A DNA stretch of 54,387 nt from Clostridia bacterium (GCA_017517965.1 JAFWXR010000031.1:1-54387); one strand, 5' to 3'. Positions 24,403-33,812 are shown, counted from the stretch's first letter. Notes: a model not told the origin generated them from the sequence alone. Numbers and translations: made by a program.

Positions 24403-25249
24403 ACGTGCAGAAGACGTGGGCACCGAAGGTCGCAACTACGGGGCGTGAACGTATCCATTTACTTGTGGCGGTTACGGGGTTATAGTAGTATATCGCACCG
24501 CCTGTCGGGTCAATACCGCTCATGGCGTCACGTGCCGCTGACCATGCTGAGTCGGAAATAGGCTCATCCCACTGACCGTCTGCTATTGCCGTGAAGGCAC
24601 CCGGCTGGAAAAGCACGTCGTAGATATTGTCGGGGAAGGACGGGTGTGAAAGTCGGTTCATTATAACCGCACCGACGGCAACCTGCCCCGTATAACTTTC
24701 ACCCCTTGCCTCTGCCGATATCATTCGGGCAAGAAGATACAAGTCATCCTCGCTTTGCGACGTGTCGGGCACGTTCATTTCAAGTGAGGAAAGTGTTGCC
24801 TTTCCTGCGATGCCGTCAACGTCAAGAGCGTTGTCCCGCTGATATTCGGACACGGCGTTTGCCGTTGCCGCACCGTACTTTCCGTCGGCATTTCCGCTGT
24901 AATAGCCCAGAGAAATCAGTTTATTCTGCAAATCGATTACCTGCTGATATGAAAGCGAGGTTGAAAGACCGAGTGCTTTCATGGTCGCATTTCCGCATTT
25001 TCCGTCGGGGGTAAGACCTCTGTCCCGCTGAAAAGCCTTTATTGCATTTTCCGTGGCACTTCCGTACAGCCCGTCCGCATTGTCGAGGTAGCCGAGATAC
25101 TTAAGTCTTATCTGCACCTGCTTTACCGACGTGCCCACCGCACCGTATGACAGGTATGCCTGAGTGGGTTTGTCCGTGAAAAAGACACAAAGCACACAGA
25201 TGACTGCCATTGTAAGAAACAGTACGGGCCTTTTTAACGTTATTTTCAA
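24401..25249 (-). CDS. sleB: Spore cortex-lytic / cell wall hydrolase SleB
   Basis: The 282-residue protein has an N-terminal hydrophobic signal (about residues 8-25), two peptidoglycan-binding domains (VKQVQIRLKYLGYLDNADG; VIDLQNKLISLGYYSGNADG) and a C-terminal Hydrolase_2 lytic transglycosylase domain with LLARMISAEARGESYTGQVA. SleB degrades cortex peptidoglycan during germination, so the organism probably forms spores. No initiating ATG is in a good place: TTG 25249, 8 bases after GAGGTG, is the best start. That SD lies in the terminator hairpin of thrS upstream. A general cell wall hydrolase of the same family is the alternative. Confidence 0.85.
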   Translation of the reverse strand: MKITLKRPVLFLTMAVICVLCVFFTDKPTQAYLSYGAVGTSVKQVQIRLKYLGYLDNADGLYGSATENAIKAFQRDRGLTPDGKCGNATMKALGLSTSLSYQQVIDLQNKLISLGYYSGNADGKYGAATANAVSEYQRDNALDVDGIAGKATLSSLEMNVPDTSQSEDDLYLLARMISAEARGESYTGQVAVGAVIMNRLSHPSFPDNIYDVLFQPGAFTAIADGQWDEPISDSAWSAARDAMSGIDPTGGAIYYYNPVTATSKWIRSRPVVATFGAHVFCT

Positions 25250-25253
25250 AATA

Positions 25254-25295
25254 AAAACACCTCTGTTAAAAGTGTATCGCAAACAGAGGTGTTTT
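25254..25295 (-). terminator. thrS terminator whose distal arm is the sleB SD
   Basis: On the minus strand AAAACACCTCTGTT (25295-25282) pairs perfectly over 14 bp with AACAGAGGTGTTTT (25267-25254), followed by T residues. It ends thrS, and its GAGGTG is the ribosome binding site of sleB. Confidence 0.8.
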
Positions 25296-25302
25296 ATTCA
25301 TT

Positions 25303-27240
25303 TTAATAGTCGAGTGTCTTGTCAGCCACGAGTTTCATTATCTTTGCGATAAATTCGTCAACAGACATAGCACCAAGGTCGCCTTCCTTGCGGTTTCTTA
25401 CCGAAACGGTGCCGCTTTCGATTTCCTTATCGCCGACAAGAAGCATATGCGGAATCTTTTCGCCCTGTGCACTTCTTATCTTGTAGCCGATAGTTTCGGA
25501 CCTGTCGTCAGTTTCAACACGGATACCGTATGAAGCAAGTTTTGAAGCAACTTCCTTTGCGTAATCGAGATGTCTGTCCGCAATGGGAAGAATCTTTACC
25601 TGAACGGGTGCAAGCCACGTCGGGAATGCACCTGCATATTTTTCTATAAGCAGAGCAAGCGTTCTCTCATAGCAACCGATTGAGGTACGGTGAATGATGT
25701 AGGGATTCTTTTTCGTGCCGTCACGGTCAACATATTCCATATCAAACTGCTTTGCAAGAAGCTGGTCAACCTGAATCGTGATAAGCGTATCCTCTTTGCC
25801 GAATACATTCTTAATCTGAATATCAAGCTTCGGACCGTAGAATGCCGCTTCACCGATGCCGATTTTGTAGGGGATTTCAAGGTGGTCGAGAATCTTCTGC
25901 ATCGTGCTCTGCGCTTCGTCCCACTGCTCAGGTGTGCCGATATACTTACCGCTGTCGGCAGGATCCCACTGTGAGAAACGGTAGCTTACGTCTTCGTAAA
26001 GACCGAGCGTTTTGAGCATATAGATTGCAAGTTCAAGACAGCCCTTGAATTCTTCCTCAAGCTGTTCGGGGAGACACATAAGATGTCCTTCCGAAATGGT
26101 GAACTGTCTTACACGGATAAGACCGTGCATTTCACCGCTTGCTTCGTTACGGAAAAGAGTTGATGTTTCGTTATAACGTAAGGGCAGATCCCTGTATGAA
26201 CGGGCACGGTTTAAATATGCCTGATACTGGAAAGGACAGGTCATGGGACGAAGTGCAAAAACTTCTTCATCCTTCTCCTCGTCACCGAGAATGAACATAC
26301 CGTCTTTATAATGACCCCAGTGACCGCTTATCTTGTAAAGGTCGCTCTTAGCCATATAGGGAGTCTTAGTTAAAAGCCAGCCCTTTGAGGCTTCCGTATC
26401 CTCAACGAAGCGCTGAAGAATCTGAATAACCTTCGCACCCTTGGGAAGAAGAATGGGAAGACCCTGACCGATATAGTCAACGGTTGTGAAAAATTCGAGT
26501 TCACGGCCGAGCTTGTTATGGTCGCGCTTTCTTGCCTCTTCAAGTGCTGCAAGATGCTCTTCAAGGTCACTCTTCTTGGTGAAAGCTGTACCATATACAC
26601 GGCAGAGCATTTTCTTGTTTGAATCGCCCCTCCAGTACGCACCTGTTGCGCTGGTGAGCTTGAATGCCTTGATAGCACCCGTCTTTAAGAGGTGAGGACC
26701 TGCACAAAGGTCGGTAAATTCACCCTGTTTGTAGAAACTTATCTTCTCACCCTCGGGAAGCTCGTTTATGAGTTCAACCTTATACGGCTCATCCTTCATA
26801 AGTGCGAGCGCCTCGTCTCTGGGAAGTTCAAAATACTCGATTTCAAGATTTTCCTTGATGATTTTCTTCATCTCGGCTTCAATCTTTGAAAGGTCGTCGG
26901 GAGTAAAACTCGTATCAACGTCAAAGTCGTAGTAAAAACCGTCGTCAATAGACGGGCCTATCGTAAGCTTTGCTGCAGGATACAGACGTTTTACTGCCTG
27001 TGCAAGTATATGTGAGCAGGTGTGATTGAACGTATGGCGACCACCCTCCGAATCGAAGGTAAGGAAGTTTACCGTGCAGTCGCCGTCTACGGTAGTTCGA
27101 AGATCACAAACCTTTCCGTTAAGTTCGACAGCGCAGGCAACTCTTGCGAGACCTTCGCTTATTTCTCTTGCTATTTCAATAGCAGACGTGCCGAGTGCAA
27201 CTTCTTTTGTTGACCCGTCTTTGAGTGTAATAACAGCCAT
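25303..27240 (-). CDS. thrS: Threonyl-tRNA synthetase
   Basis: The 645-residue class II synthetase has the TGS domain (1-62), the second additional/editing domain (about 65-225, with HTCSHILAQAV), the catalytic core (motif 2 TLFRNEASGEMHGLIRVRQF; zinc ligands in MTCPF and later His residues) and the anticodon-binding domain (about 545-645, VKILPIADRHLDYA). It charges tRNA-Thr and edits mischarged Ser. ATG 27240 follows AGGTGA. The leader is too short (about 30 bases) for a T-box, which many Firmicutes thrS genes carry. Confidence 0.97.
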   Translation of the reverse strand: MAVITLKDGSTKEVALGTSAIEIAREISEGLARVACAVELNGKVCDLRTTVDGDCTVNFLTFDSEGGRHTFNHTCSHILAQAVKRLYPAAKLTIGPSIDDGFYYDFDVDTSFTPDDLSKIEAEMKKIIKENLEIEYFELPRDEALALMKDEPYKVELINELPEGEKISFYKQGEFTDLCAGPHLLKTGAIKAFKLTSATGAYWRGDSNKKMLCRVYGTAFTKKSDLEEHLAALEEARKRDHNKLGRELEFFTTVDYIGQGLPILLPKGAKVIQILQRFVEDTEASKGWLLTKTPYMAKSDLYKISGHWGHYKDGMFILGDEEKDEEVFALRPMTCPFQYQAYLNRARSYRDLPLRYNETSTLFRNEASGEMHGLIRVRQFTISEGHLMCLPEQLEEEFKGCLELAIYMLKTLGLYEDVSYRFSQWDPADSGKYIGTPEQWDEAQSTMQKILDHLEIPYKIGIGEAAFYGPKLDIQIKNVFGKEDTLITIQVDQLLAKQFDMEYVDRDGTKKNPYIIHRTSIGCYERTLALLIEKYAGAFPTWLAPVQVKILPIADRHLDYAKEVASKLASYGIRVETDDRSETIGYKIRSAQGEKIPHMLLVGDKEIESGTVSVRNRKEGDLGAMSVDEFIAKIMKLVADKTLDY

Positions 27241-27274
27241 AATTTTCACCTATTTCTATAATGTAATAACATCT

Positions 27275-27303
27275 ATTTTATAACTAATGCAATCAGATGT
27301 CAA
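27275..27303 (-). promoter_or_regulatory. Promoter of thrS
   Basis: On the minus strand TTGACA (27303-27298) and TAAAAT (27280-27275) have a 17-base spacer. The -35 box covers the stop codon of the upstream phosphohexomutase gene. Confidence 0.75.
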
Positions 27304-28792
27304 GTAAAGCATTTAAGCCTTCAAGACGGTCGTAAGCCTTAAGGAAGGTTTCAACTTCTTTGAGTGCAGATGCCATATCTTCCGCATTTTCTGCTTCACA
27401 GTCGAACGGAATTATCGGGTCGTGAAGTGAAAGCCTCATAAGAAGCCAGCCCTTGCCGCCGAATGAGCAACGTATACCCTCATAACCGCCCTTGATGTGT
27501 GTGAGGAAGGAGTTTTCCTGCGCAAATTTCTCAAATGCCGAAAGAATATCAAGACCGTATTCCTTGAAGTTTTCACCTTCGATTTTGAAACGGCAGGACT
27601 TCTTGACGGGGAGAACACCGAGGTCGGAAATCAGGTCGGAAAGCGTTTTGCCTTCTTTACGCTGTTTTACCGCCTCAATCAGAAGCCTCGTTACGAGGTA
27701 TGCACCGTCGTCAAGGAAGTAGTTTTCCATAAGTGCCGCATGACCGCTCGTTTCAATCGCAAGGGGGGTATATTCACCCTCGTTGTTGAGGCGGATAGCC
27801 TCGTTGATAACGTTTTTATAGCCCCTCTTGAAACGGTGCTGTCTGCCACCGTGGGAGGCGATGAATGCTTCGAGTTCACCCGAGGTAACAGAGTCTGTTA
27901 CGATAGTGCCTTTTTTATCCTTGAGAAGCACCGCAGAAATAAGGGCGATAAGCTTTTCTTTGTTTATTTCCTTGCCCGATGCGTCAACGATAGCCGCACG
28001 GTCAACGTCGGTATCAAAGATTATACCAAGGTCAGCCTTTGCATCAAGCGTTGCCTTTGAAATGCTTGCCATTGCTTCCTTATCCTCGGGGTTGGGGATG
28101 TGGTTGGGGAAGGTGCCGTCAGGCTCTAAGAACTGACTTCCGCGAACGTCTGCACCAAGCGGTTTTAAAACCTTTGATGCGTAGAAACCGCCTGCACCGT
28201 TACCTGCATCGACAACGATTTTCATACCCTTGAAGGGCTTGTTTTCGCCTGTTGCCGTTGTTATTTTCTCTTTTATGAGCTTTGCATATTCTTTTACGTA
28301 GTCAATTTTCTTGACTCTGCCCCTCTTTGACGACTGTGAAGCCGCACCGTAGGAGGCAATTTCAAGTATGTCCTTGATGTCGCTTCCTTCAAGACCGCCG
28401 TCCTTTGTGAAGAACTTAAAGCCGTTGCGGTTGTAGGGGAGATGACTTGCCGTGAGCATAACCGTACCGTCAACGGTGTATTTTTCGTCTACACAGAGCA
28501 TAAACATCGACGGTGTCGTAGCAAGACCGCAGTCGTAGGTGTATACGCCTGCATCCTTGAAGGACGCCACGAAGGCATCACGCAGACGCTCGCCCGAAAT
28601 TCTCGAATCCCTGCCGATACCTATCTTAAGGTCACACGGATTCTTGTCACACTTCTTTGCAAGCCAGAGCACGAATGCCGATGCAACTTTTTTTGTAACC
28701 TCGTCCGTGAGATTTACGGGTGCTTCGTCACTTTTTACTGCGTAGCCCCTTATGTCGCTTCCGTTACGGAGTGAATGATAATCAAATTTCAT
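27293..28792 (-). CDS. Phosphomannomutase/phosphoglucomutase family enzyme
   Basis: The 499-residue alpha-D-phosphohexomutase interconverts hexose 6- and 1-phosphates for glycan precursors. It shows NGSDIRGYAV at the start, the phosphoserine loop TASHLPYNRNGFKFF, the metal loop DTDVDRAAI and the sugar-binding ETSGHAAL. Mannose versus glucose preference cannot be told from this; the length and ETSGHA motif resemble long clostridial homologues of ManB/CpsG. Glucokinase lies divergently next door and would feed it with glucose 6-phosphate. GAGAGG precedes ATG 28792. Confidence 0.9.
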   Translation of the reverse strand: MKFDYHSLRNGSDIRGYAVKSDEAPVNLTDEVTKKVASAFVLWLAKKCDKNPCDLKIGIGRDSRISGERLRDAFVASFKDAGVYTYDCGLATTPSMFMLCVDEKYTVDGTVMLTASHLPYNRNGFKFFTKDGGLEGSDIKDILEIASYGAASQSSKRGRVKKIDYVKEYAKLIKEKITTATGENKPFKGMKIVVDAGNGAGGFYASKVLKPLGADVRGSQFLEPDGTFPNHIPNPEDKEAMASISKATLDAKADLGIIFDTDVDRAAIVDASGKEINKEKLIALISAVLLKDKKGTIVTDSVTSGELEAFIASHGGRQHRFKRGYKNVINEAIRLNNEGEYTPLAIETSGHAALMENYFLDDGAYLVTRLLIEAVKQRKEGKTLSDLISDLGVLPVKKSCRFKIEGENFKEYGLDILSAFEKFAQENSFLTHIKGGYEGIRCSFGGKGWLLMRLSLHDPIIPFDCEAENAEDMASALKEVETFLKAYDRLEGLNALLDI

Positions 28793-28846
28793 AGTAAAAA
28801 CCTCTCCCGATATTATATAAGTTAATTTTATATCAAAAATTTGCTG

Positions 28847-28874
28847 TTGTAAATGACCTTCTTTATGATATAAT
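28847..28874 (+). promoter_or_regulatory. Promoter of glucokinase
   Basis: TTGTAA (28847-28852) and TATAAT (28869-28874) have a 16-base spacer; the leader is about 13 bases, just enough for GAGGTG. Confidence 0.65.
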
Positions 28875-28893
28875 CGTTTTTGAGGTGATTTTT

Positions 28894-29856
28894 ATGTATT
28901 ATGTAGGTATTGACCTCGGAGGGACTGCGATAAAAGTCGGTCTTGTTGATGAGAACGGTAATATAATTGAAAAGATTTCTGCAGATACGGGTGCAAAACG
29001 TGAAAACGAGGAAATTTTTAAAGATATGGCGAAGCTTTCACGTGACGTCTGCAGGAAGGCAGGCGTGAGCTATGATGAAATCGAAAGCATCGGTCTTGCA
29101 ACGCCCGGTCTTGTTCAGGGTGACGTGATTCGTTTTGCGAACAATTTAGGCTTTTTTGACCTTGATGCAGGCAAAATGCTCGGTGAAATGACGGGTAAGA
29201 AGGTCTACGTCGGCAACGATGCAAATCTTGCCGCACTCGGTGAAGCACTTTGCGGTGGCGGAAAGGGTGCGTCAAGCGTTGCCATGCTTACACTCGGTAC
29301 GGGGCTCGGTATGGGTATCATAATTGACGGTGCCGTATACGTAGGTGCCAACGGCGGTGCCGGTGAATTCGGTCATACCATCGTTGAAAGAAACGGTCAT
29401 CCCTGTTCCTGCGGAAACAAGGGCTGTTTAGAGTGTTATACTTCGGCAACGGCACTCGTGCGTATGACGCTTGATGCGATGAAGGAACATAAAGAGTCTG
29501 AAATGTGGAAGATGTGCGGTGGCAATCTCACCAAGGTCAGCGGACAGACTGCGTGGCGTGCACGTGATACGGGAGACAAGACGGCGGAAGAGGTTGTTGA
29601 CATGTATACGGATTACGTTTCGATAGCAATTGCAAACGCCGTAAATACGCTTCAGCCTGAGGTTGTGCTTATCGGCGGCGGTGTTTCAAACGAGGGTGAA
29701 AATCTGTTCTCGATTCTTCGCAAAAAAGCGGGCTCAATGATGTATGCAAATAAGACGAGCGTCAAGCAGGCGGAGATAAAGAGGGCGACACTCGGCAACA
29801 AAGCAGGTATGGTCGGTGCCGCAATGTTTGCAAAAACAGGCGGAAAAACAGCATAA
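28894..29856 (+). CDS. glk: ROK-family glucokinase
   Basis: The 320-residue kinase phosphorylates glucose with ATP. It has the phosphate-binding GIDLGGTAIKVGL at the N-terminus, the catalytic region LGTGLGMGIIIDG, GAGEFGHTIV and the ROK zinc motif CSCGNKGCLE. No HTH precedes it, so it is an enzyme and not a ROK repressor. The GTG at 28885 belongs to the SD GAGGTG, so ATG 28894 is the start. The divergent phosphohexomutase suggests a joint role in hexose phosphate supply. Confidence 0.92.
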   Translation: MYYVGIDLGGTAIKVGLVDENGNIIEKISADTGAKRENEEIFKDMAKLSRDVCRKAGVSYDEIESIGLATPGLVQGDVIRFANNLGFFDLDAGKMLGEMTGKKVYVGNDANLAALGEALCGGGKGASSVAMLTLGTGLGMGIIIDGAVYVGANGGAGEFGHTIVERNGHPCSCGNKGCLECYTSATALVRMTLDAMKEHKESEMWKMCGGNLTKVSGQTAWRARDTGDKTAEEVVDMYTDYVSIAIANAVNTLQPEVVLIGGGVSNEGENLFSILRKKAGSMMYANKTSVKQAEIKRATLGNKAGMVGAAMFAKTGGKTA

Positions 29857-29864
29857 TTTTTTGA

Positions 29865-29901
29865 AATAAGGAGGGGATTTTCAAAAAATTCCTTCCTTAT
29901 T
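29865..29901 (+). terminator. Hairpin after glucokinase, probable terminator
   Basis: AATAAGGAGGGGA (29865-29877) pairs with TTCCTTCCTTATT (29889-29901) over 13 bp with two wobble pairs. The following T-run is poor, so termination may be partial. Confidence 0.55.
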
Positions 29902-29941
29902 ATAATATAAGAGAAAATGTCAAAAAATTTTAAAAAAATAC

Positions 29942-29970
29942 TTGACTATTTATATTGATTATGATATCAT
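29942..29970 (+). promoter_or_regulatory. Promoter of the S10 ribosomal protein operon
   Basis: TTGACT (29942-29947) and TATCAT (29965-29970) have a 17-base spacer. The start near 29977 gives a leader of about 250 bases before rpsJ. Confidence 0.7.
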
Positions 29971-29976
29971 AACAAG

Positions 29977-30225
29977 GCTTGATGTGATGAAGCGGGAGAT
30001 TGCGGCAGGTGCCGGGAACTTTCGTGGAGCAGGTCCGTATTAAACCGGGCGGCAGGTTTTCACAACTGAATGGCGGCAATGTGCATAGACACACGATGAG
30101 CCTGTGGTGAATTTCGGATACGAAACTTATTGCAGTTCTCTGTCCGATTTTTTATGCAAAAACAGCGAAACGCCAGGCAAGGTGTGAAAAATCTGGAAGT
30201 GAATTTGAATTAAGGAGAAAGAACA
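29977..30225 (+). promoter_or_regulatory. Structured leader of the S10 operon
   Basis: The untranslated leader is G/C-rich compared with the upstream gap, contains several local stems, a full intrinsic terminator (30114-30153) and then 70 bases to rpsJ with AAGGAG before the ATG. Such a layout fits autoregulation by transcription attenuation, which in E. coli is mediated by L4 on the S10 leader; a Firmicutes L4 effect is only an inference here. The 19-codon frame at 30154 has no SD and is not called. Confidence 0.6.
30114..30153 (+). terminator. Attenuator terminator in the S10 leader
   Basis: TCGGATA (30114-30120) with CGAAACT pairs to AGTTCTC and TGTCCGA (30134-30147), 12 of 14 positions matched, followed by TTTTTT at 30148-30153. 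It lies inside the untranslated leader and would stop transcription before rpsJ unless prevented. Confidence 0.75.
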
Positions 30226-30537
30226 ATGGCAAAGACAGAAAAGATCAGAATCAGACTCAAGAGCTATGACACAACACTCATCGATCAGACAGCTGAAAAG
30301 ATTGTTGACATGGCTAAGAAGAACGGCGCAAAGGTATCAGGTCCCGTTCCGCTGCCGACAGATAAGGAAATCGTTACTATCCTTCGTGCAGTACACAAGT
30401 ATAAGGACAGCCGTGAGCAGTTCGAAACAAGAACACATAAGAGACTTATCGACGTTCTCAAGCCGTCTGCAAAGTGCATCGAGGCTCTTTCAAATCTCGA
30501 AGTACCCGCAGGTGTGGACATCGAAATCAAGTTATAA
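30226..30537 (+). CDS. rpsJ: 30S ribosomal protein S10
   Basis: The 103-residue S10 begins [20 protein letters not shown] and has the long loop [20 protein letters not shown] that reaches into the 30S head. It also acts as NusE in antitermination complexes. It is the first gene of the cluster and is separated from rplC by a 182-base structured gap, unlike the tight spacing that follows. Confidence 0.98.
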   Translation: MAKTEKIRIRLKSYDTTLIDQTAEKIVDMAKKNGAKVSGPVPLPTDKEIVTILRAVHKYKDSREQFETRTHKRLIDVLKPSAKCIEALSNLEVPAGVDIEIKL

Positions 30538-30719
30538 TCAAATTACAGCCTTTAGTACATTAAATATGTATTAAAGGCTATAATGGCGTAAAAAGGGGAG
30601 AAAAAACTCCCGCAAAATCATGCTAACCCACCACGAAATGTGGTTTTTATAGCACCTCTGCCAAGGGTGCGGGTCAAGTCGGCGAGAGACCGACCAATAA
30701 CCAAGGAGGAAAGAAAGAA
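30538..30719 (+). promoter_or_regulatory. Structured leader between rpsJ and rplC
   Basis: The gap holds a 14-bp hairpin (AGCCTTTAGTACAT, 30546-30559, with 30563-30576), GGGAG/CTCCC, a TGCTA...TAGCA stem enclosing ACCAC/GTGGT, a GCACC/GGTGC stem that shares the GCA bases with it, and GTCGG/CCGAC (30678-30694) just before AAGGAGG. The shared bases allow two exclusive folds. This looks like an r-protein binding leader. No gene is present. Confidence 0.6.
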
Positions 30720-31346
30720 ATGAAAAAAGGCATTATCGGAAGAAAAGTCGGTATGACACAGATCTTTGACGATGCAGGCAAAGTCGTTCCCGTAACGGTG
30801 ATCGAAGCAGGCCCCTGCGTTGTGGCACAGAAGAAGTGTGTCGAGACAGACGGCTATGCAGCTCTTCAGTTGGGTTTTGAAGATGTAAAGTCTAAGCATA
30901 GCAACAAACCCCTTGAAGGTCACTTCAAGAAGAATGAACTTGCTACAAAGAAGTATCTCAAAGAGTTCAAGTTCGACGAAGACAAAAATGTAGGCGACGT
31001 AATAGCAGCTGACATCTTTGCTGAAGGCGAAACAGTGGACGTTACAGGTATTTCAAAGGGTAAGGGCTTCCAGGGTACAATCAAACGTCACGGTCAGAGC
31101 CGTGGTAGAGAAACACACGGTGGCGGTCCCGTACACAGACATGCAGGCTCAATGGGCGCTTGCTCGGATCCGTCAAGAATCATGCCCGGTAAGAAGATGC
31201 CCGGTCACATGGGCAACGATCAGGTTACAATTCAGAACCTCGACGTAGTTAAGGTTGACGCTGAAAAGAATCTGCTCGTAATCAAAGGCGCTATCCCCGG
31301 TCCTAAGGGCGGTATCGTTTACATCAGCAGCGCGGTTAAAGCATAA
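30720..31346 (+). CDS. rplC: 50S ribosomal protein L3
   Basis: The 208-residue L3 binds the 3' end of 23S rRNA and starts 50S assembly. It opens [16 protein letters not shown] and holds the long extension [19 protein letters not shown] and [11 protein letters not shown] that reaches the peptidyl-transferase region. AAGGAGG precedes the ATG. rplD follows after 17 bases. Confidence 0.98.
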   Translation: MKKGIIGRKVGMTQIFDDAGKVVPVTVIEAGPCVVAQKKCVETDGYAALQLGFEDVKSKHSNKPLEGHFKKNELATKKYLKEFKFDEDKNVGDVIAADIFAEGETVDVTGISKGKGFQGTIKRHGQSRGRETHGGGPVHRHAGSMGACSDPSRIMPGKKMPGHMGNDQVTIQNLDVVKVDAEKNLLVIKGAIPGPKGGIVYISSAVKA

Positions 31347-31363
31347 GGGAGGAGGAATGATTT

Positions 31364-31987
31364 ATGTCAAAGGTTAAAGTTTTAAATCTTGCCGGCGAAA
31401 AAGTCGGTGAAATCAAGCTTAGCGACGCAGTGTTCGGCGCAGAAGTTAATGAAGCAGTTCTCCACCAGGTTGTTAAGACATATCTCGCTAATCAGAGACA
31501 GGGCACACAGTCCGCACTCACAAGAGCTGAGGTTTCAGGCGGCGGTGCAAAGCCTTGGAGACAGAAGGGCACAGGCCGTGCAAGACAGGGTTCTATCAGA
31601 GCTCCTCAGTGGATTCACGGTGGCGTAGTATTCGCTCCCAAGCCGAGAGATTACAGAATTTCTCTCAACAAGAAGGTTAAGAAGGTCGCTATGGTAAGCG
31701 CACTCTCAGCTAAGGCTGCAGCAGGCGAAATCGTAGTTGTTGACAACTTCGACCTCGATGAAATCAAGACAAAGACTGTTGCTACAGCCCTCAAGGCTAT
31801 CGGCGCAGCAGACAAGGCACTCGTTGTAACAAACGGCGTTAACAAGAACCTCGTTGTTTCTATCAGAAACATGGAAAAGGCAGCTGCTTCAAACACAGAC
31901 GTCCTCAACGTATACGAAGTTCTTAACTGCAAGACACTTGTTATGACTAAGGATGCAGTAGAGAAACTTGCGGAGGTGTATGCATAA
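31364..31987 (+). CDS. rplD: 50S ribosomal protein L4
   Basis: The 207-residue L4 has the RNA-reaching loop [19 protein letters not shown] that lines the exit tunnel, where changes give macrolide resistance; the loop is normal here. L4 is the autogenous repressor of the S10 operon in E. coli. The stop overlaps the rplW start by one base (TAATG). Confidence 0.98.
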   Translation: MSKVKVLNLAGEKVGEIKLSDAVFGAEVNEAVLHQVVKTYLANQRQGTQSALTRAEVSGGGAKPWRQKGTGRARQGSIRAPQWIHGGVVFAPKPRDYRISLNKKVKKVAMVSALSAKAAAGEIVVVDNFDLDEIKTKTVATALKAIGAADKALVVTNGVNKNLVVSIRNMEKAAASNTDVLNVYEVLNCKTLVMTKDAVEKLAEVYA

Positions 31988-32280
31988 TGAAGACAGCTTA
32001 CGACGTTATAAGAAAGCCCGTCATCAGCGAAAAGAGCATGGCAGGCGCGGCTAATAAGGAGTACACCTTTGAGGTTGCATACGGTTCATCAAAGACAGAA
32101 ATCAAATACGCTGTAGAAGAAATCTTCGGTGTTGAAGTTAAGTCTGTTAACACAATGAATTACTACGGCAAAGAAAAACGCCAGGGCGTTTTTGTCGGTA
32201 ACAGAGCTAAGAGAAAGAAAGCAATTGTAAAGCTCACAGAGAAATCTAAGCCTATCGAGTTCTTCGAGGGTATGATGTAA
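31987..32280 (+). CDS. rplW: 50S ribosomal protein L23
   Basis: The 97-residue L23 begins [17 protein letters not shown] and contains the beta-hairpin [14 protein letters not shown]. It sits at the tunnel exit and docks trigger factor and SRP. It is translationally coupled to rplD through the TAATG overlap. Confidence 0.98.
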   Translation: MKTAYDVIRKPVISEKSMAGAANKEYTFEVAYGSSKTEIKYAVEEIFGVEVKSVNTMNYYGKEKRQGVFVGNRAKRKKAIVKLTEKSKPIEFFEGMM

Positions 32281-32305
32281 TTTTACATTAAGGAGGAAAT
32301 TTATC

Positions 32306-33139
32306 ATGGCAATGAAGATTTATAAACCGACCTCTCCTGCTCGAAGAAACATGACATCACTTGATTATTCAGGTCTGTCAAAGGTAGCACCCGAAAAGAG
32401 CCTTCTGGAGAAGGTTAAGAAAAATGCCGGCCGTAACAGCTATGGCCGCATCACCGTTCGTCATCAGGGCGGCGGCGCAAAGAAAAAGTACAGAATTATC
32501 GACTTCAAGAGAAACAAGTTTGATATGCCCGCAACTGTTAAGACTATTGAATACGATCCTAACAGAAGCGCATTCATCGCTCTTGTTGAATATGAAGACG
32601 GCGAGAAGAGATACATCCTCGCTCCCGACGGCCTCAAGGTAGGTCAGAAGGTTGAAAGCGGCGCAAGCGCTGATATCAAGCCCGGTAACGCGCTTCCGAT
32701 ATCATCAATTCCCGTTGGTACTTTCATTCACAACGTAGAACTCTGGCCCGGTAAAGGTGCTCAGCTCGTTCGTTCGGCAGGTACGGCTGCACAGCTTATG
32801 TCGAAGGAAAACGGCATCTCTCAGGTAAGACTTCCTTCAGGCGAAGTAAGACTTATAAGACTTGAGTGTATGGCAACTATCGGTCAGGTAAGTAACCTTG
32901 AACATGAAAACGTTTCTATCGGTAAGGCCGGAAGAAAACGCCACATGGGCATCCGTCCTACAGTACGTGGTTCAGTCATGAACCCCTGCGATCACCCTCA
33001 CGGTGGTGGCGAAGGCCGTGCACCTGTTGGTCAGCCTTCACCTATGACTCCCTGGGGCAAGCCTGCTCTTGGTCTTAAGACACGTAAGCACAAGTCTCGC
33101 AGCAACAAGTTCATCGTGAAGAGAAGAAACGATAAGTAA
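32306..33139 (+). CDS. rplB: 50S ribosomal protein L2
   Basis: The 277-residue L2 is needed for subunit association and peptidyl transfer. It has the SH3-like barrel and the conserved C-terminal stretch [18 protein letters not shown], where the His is essential. AAGGAGG precedes the start at 32306. Confidence 0.98.
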   Translation: MAMKIYKPTSPARRNMTSLDYSGLSKVAPEKSLLEKVKKNAGRNSYGRITVRHQGGGAKKKYRIIDFKRNKFDMPATVKTIEYDPNRSAFIALVEYEDGEKRYILAPDGLKVGQKVESGASADIKPGNALPISSIPVGTFIHNVELWPGKGAQLVRSAGTAAQLMSKENGISQVRLPSGEVRLIRLECMATIGQVSNLEHENVSIGKAGRKRHMGIRPTVRGSVMNPCDHPHGGGEGRAPVGQPSPMTPWGKPALGLKTRKHKSRSNKFIVKRRNDK

Positions 33140-33160
33140 TCGGAAAGGAGCTTTTAACAA

Positions 33161-33442
33161 ATGTCAAGAAGCGTTAAAAAGGGACCCTTCGTGGAACCTG
33201 CTTTATTCAAAAGAATAGAAGAACTCAACAAGGCAAATGAAAAGAGAGTGCTCAAGACATGGTCCAGAGCGTCAACAATCTTTCCGAGCTTTGTTGGACA
33301 CACAATTGCTGTCCATGACGGCAGAAAACACGTTCCGGTATATGTGACTGAAGACATGGTAGGTCACAAGCTTGGAGAGTTTGCACCGACTCGTACCTTT
33401 AAGGGTCACTCCGGTTCAAAGACCTCCAACACACAGAAGTAA
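33161..33442 (+). CDS. rpsS: 30S ribosomal protein S19
   Basis: The 93-residue S19 begins [18 protein letters not shown] and contains [20 protein letters not shown] and [12 protein letters not shown]. It binds the 30S head with S13. It starts 21 bases after rplB. Confidence 0.98.
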   Translation: MSRSVKKGPFVEPALFKRIEELNKANEKRVLKTWSRASTIFPSFVGHTIAVHDGRKHVPVYVTEDMVGHKLGEFAPTRTFKGHSGSKTSNTQK

Positions 33443-33470
33443 TGTGTGATTACGAAAGGAGGAAAATGAA

Positions 33471-33809
33471 ATGGAAGCAAGAGCACAAGTCAAGCATGTC
33501 AGAATCGCACCCCGTAAGGTGAAGATAGTTATTGACCTTGTCAGAAACAAGCCCCTCGATGTTGCACTCGCAATCGTGAAGAATACACCTAAGGCTGCTT
33601 CTGAACCGGTTTATAAGCTGCTCAAGAGCGCAGCAGCAAATGCAGAAAACAATTTTGGTATGAATAAGGATAATCTTTACGTTTCAGAGATCTTCGTAGG
33701 TCCCGGTCCCACACTCAAAAGGGTTATGCCCAGAGCACAGGGTAGGGCTTTCCGTATCCTGAAGAGAACATCCCATATCACAGTAGTTCTTAAGGAAAAG
33801 GAGGCATAA
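33471..33809 (+). CDS. rplV: 50S ribosomal protein L22
   Basis: The 112-residue L22 has the tunnel beta-hairpin [17 protein letters not shown], where macrolide-resistance changes arise; no insertion is seen. AAAGGAGG precedes the ATG, and rpsC begins 3 bases after its stop. Confidence 0.98.
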   Translation: MEARAQVKHVRIAPRKVKIVIDLVRNKPLDVALAIVKNTPKAASEPVYKLLKSAAANAENNFGMNKDNLYVSEIFVGPGPTLKRVMPRAQGRAFRILKRTSHITVVLKEKEA

Positions 33810-33812
33810 TCG

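Noticed and set aside
27241-27292. Possible T-box before thrS
   Set aside because: The gap is only 52 bases, far too short, and a plain promoter fills it.
30154-30213. 19-codon ORF in the S10 leader
   Set aside because: Its ATG directly follows the terminator T-run and has no SD; the region is better explained as the untranslated leader.
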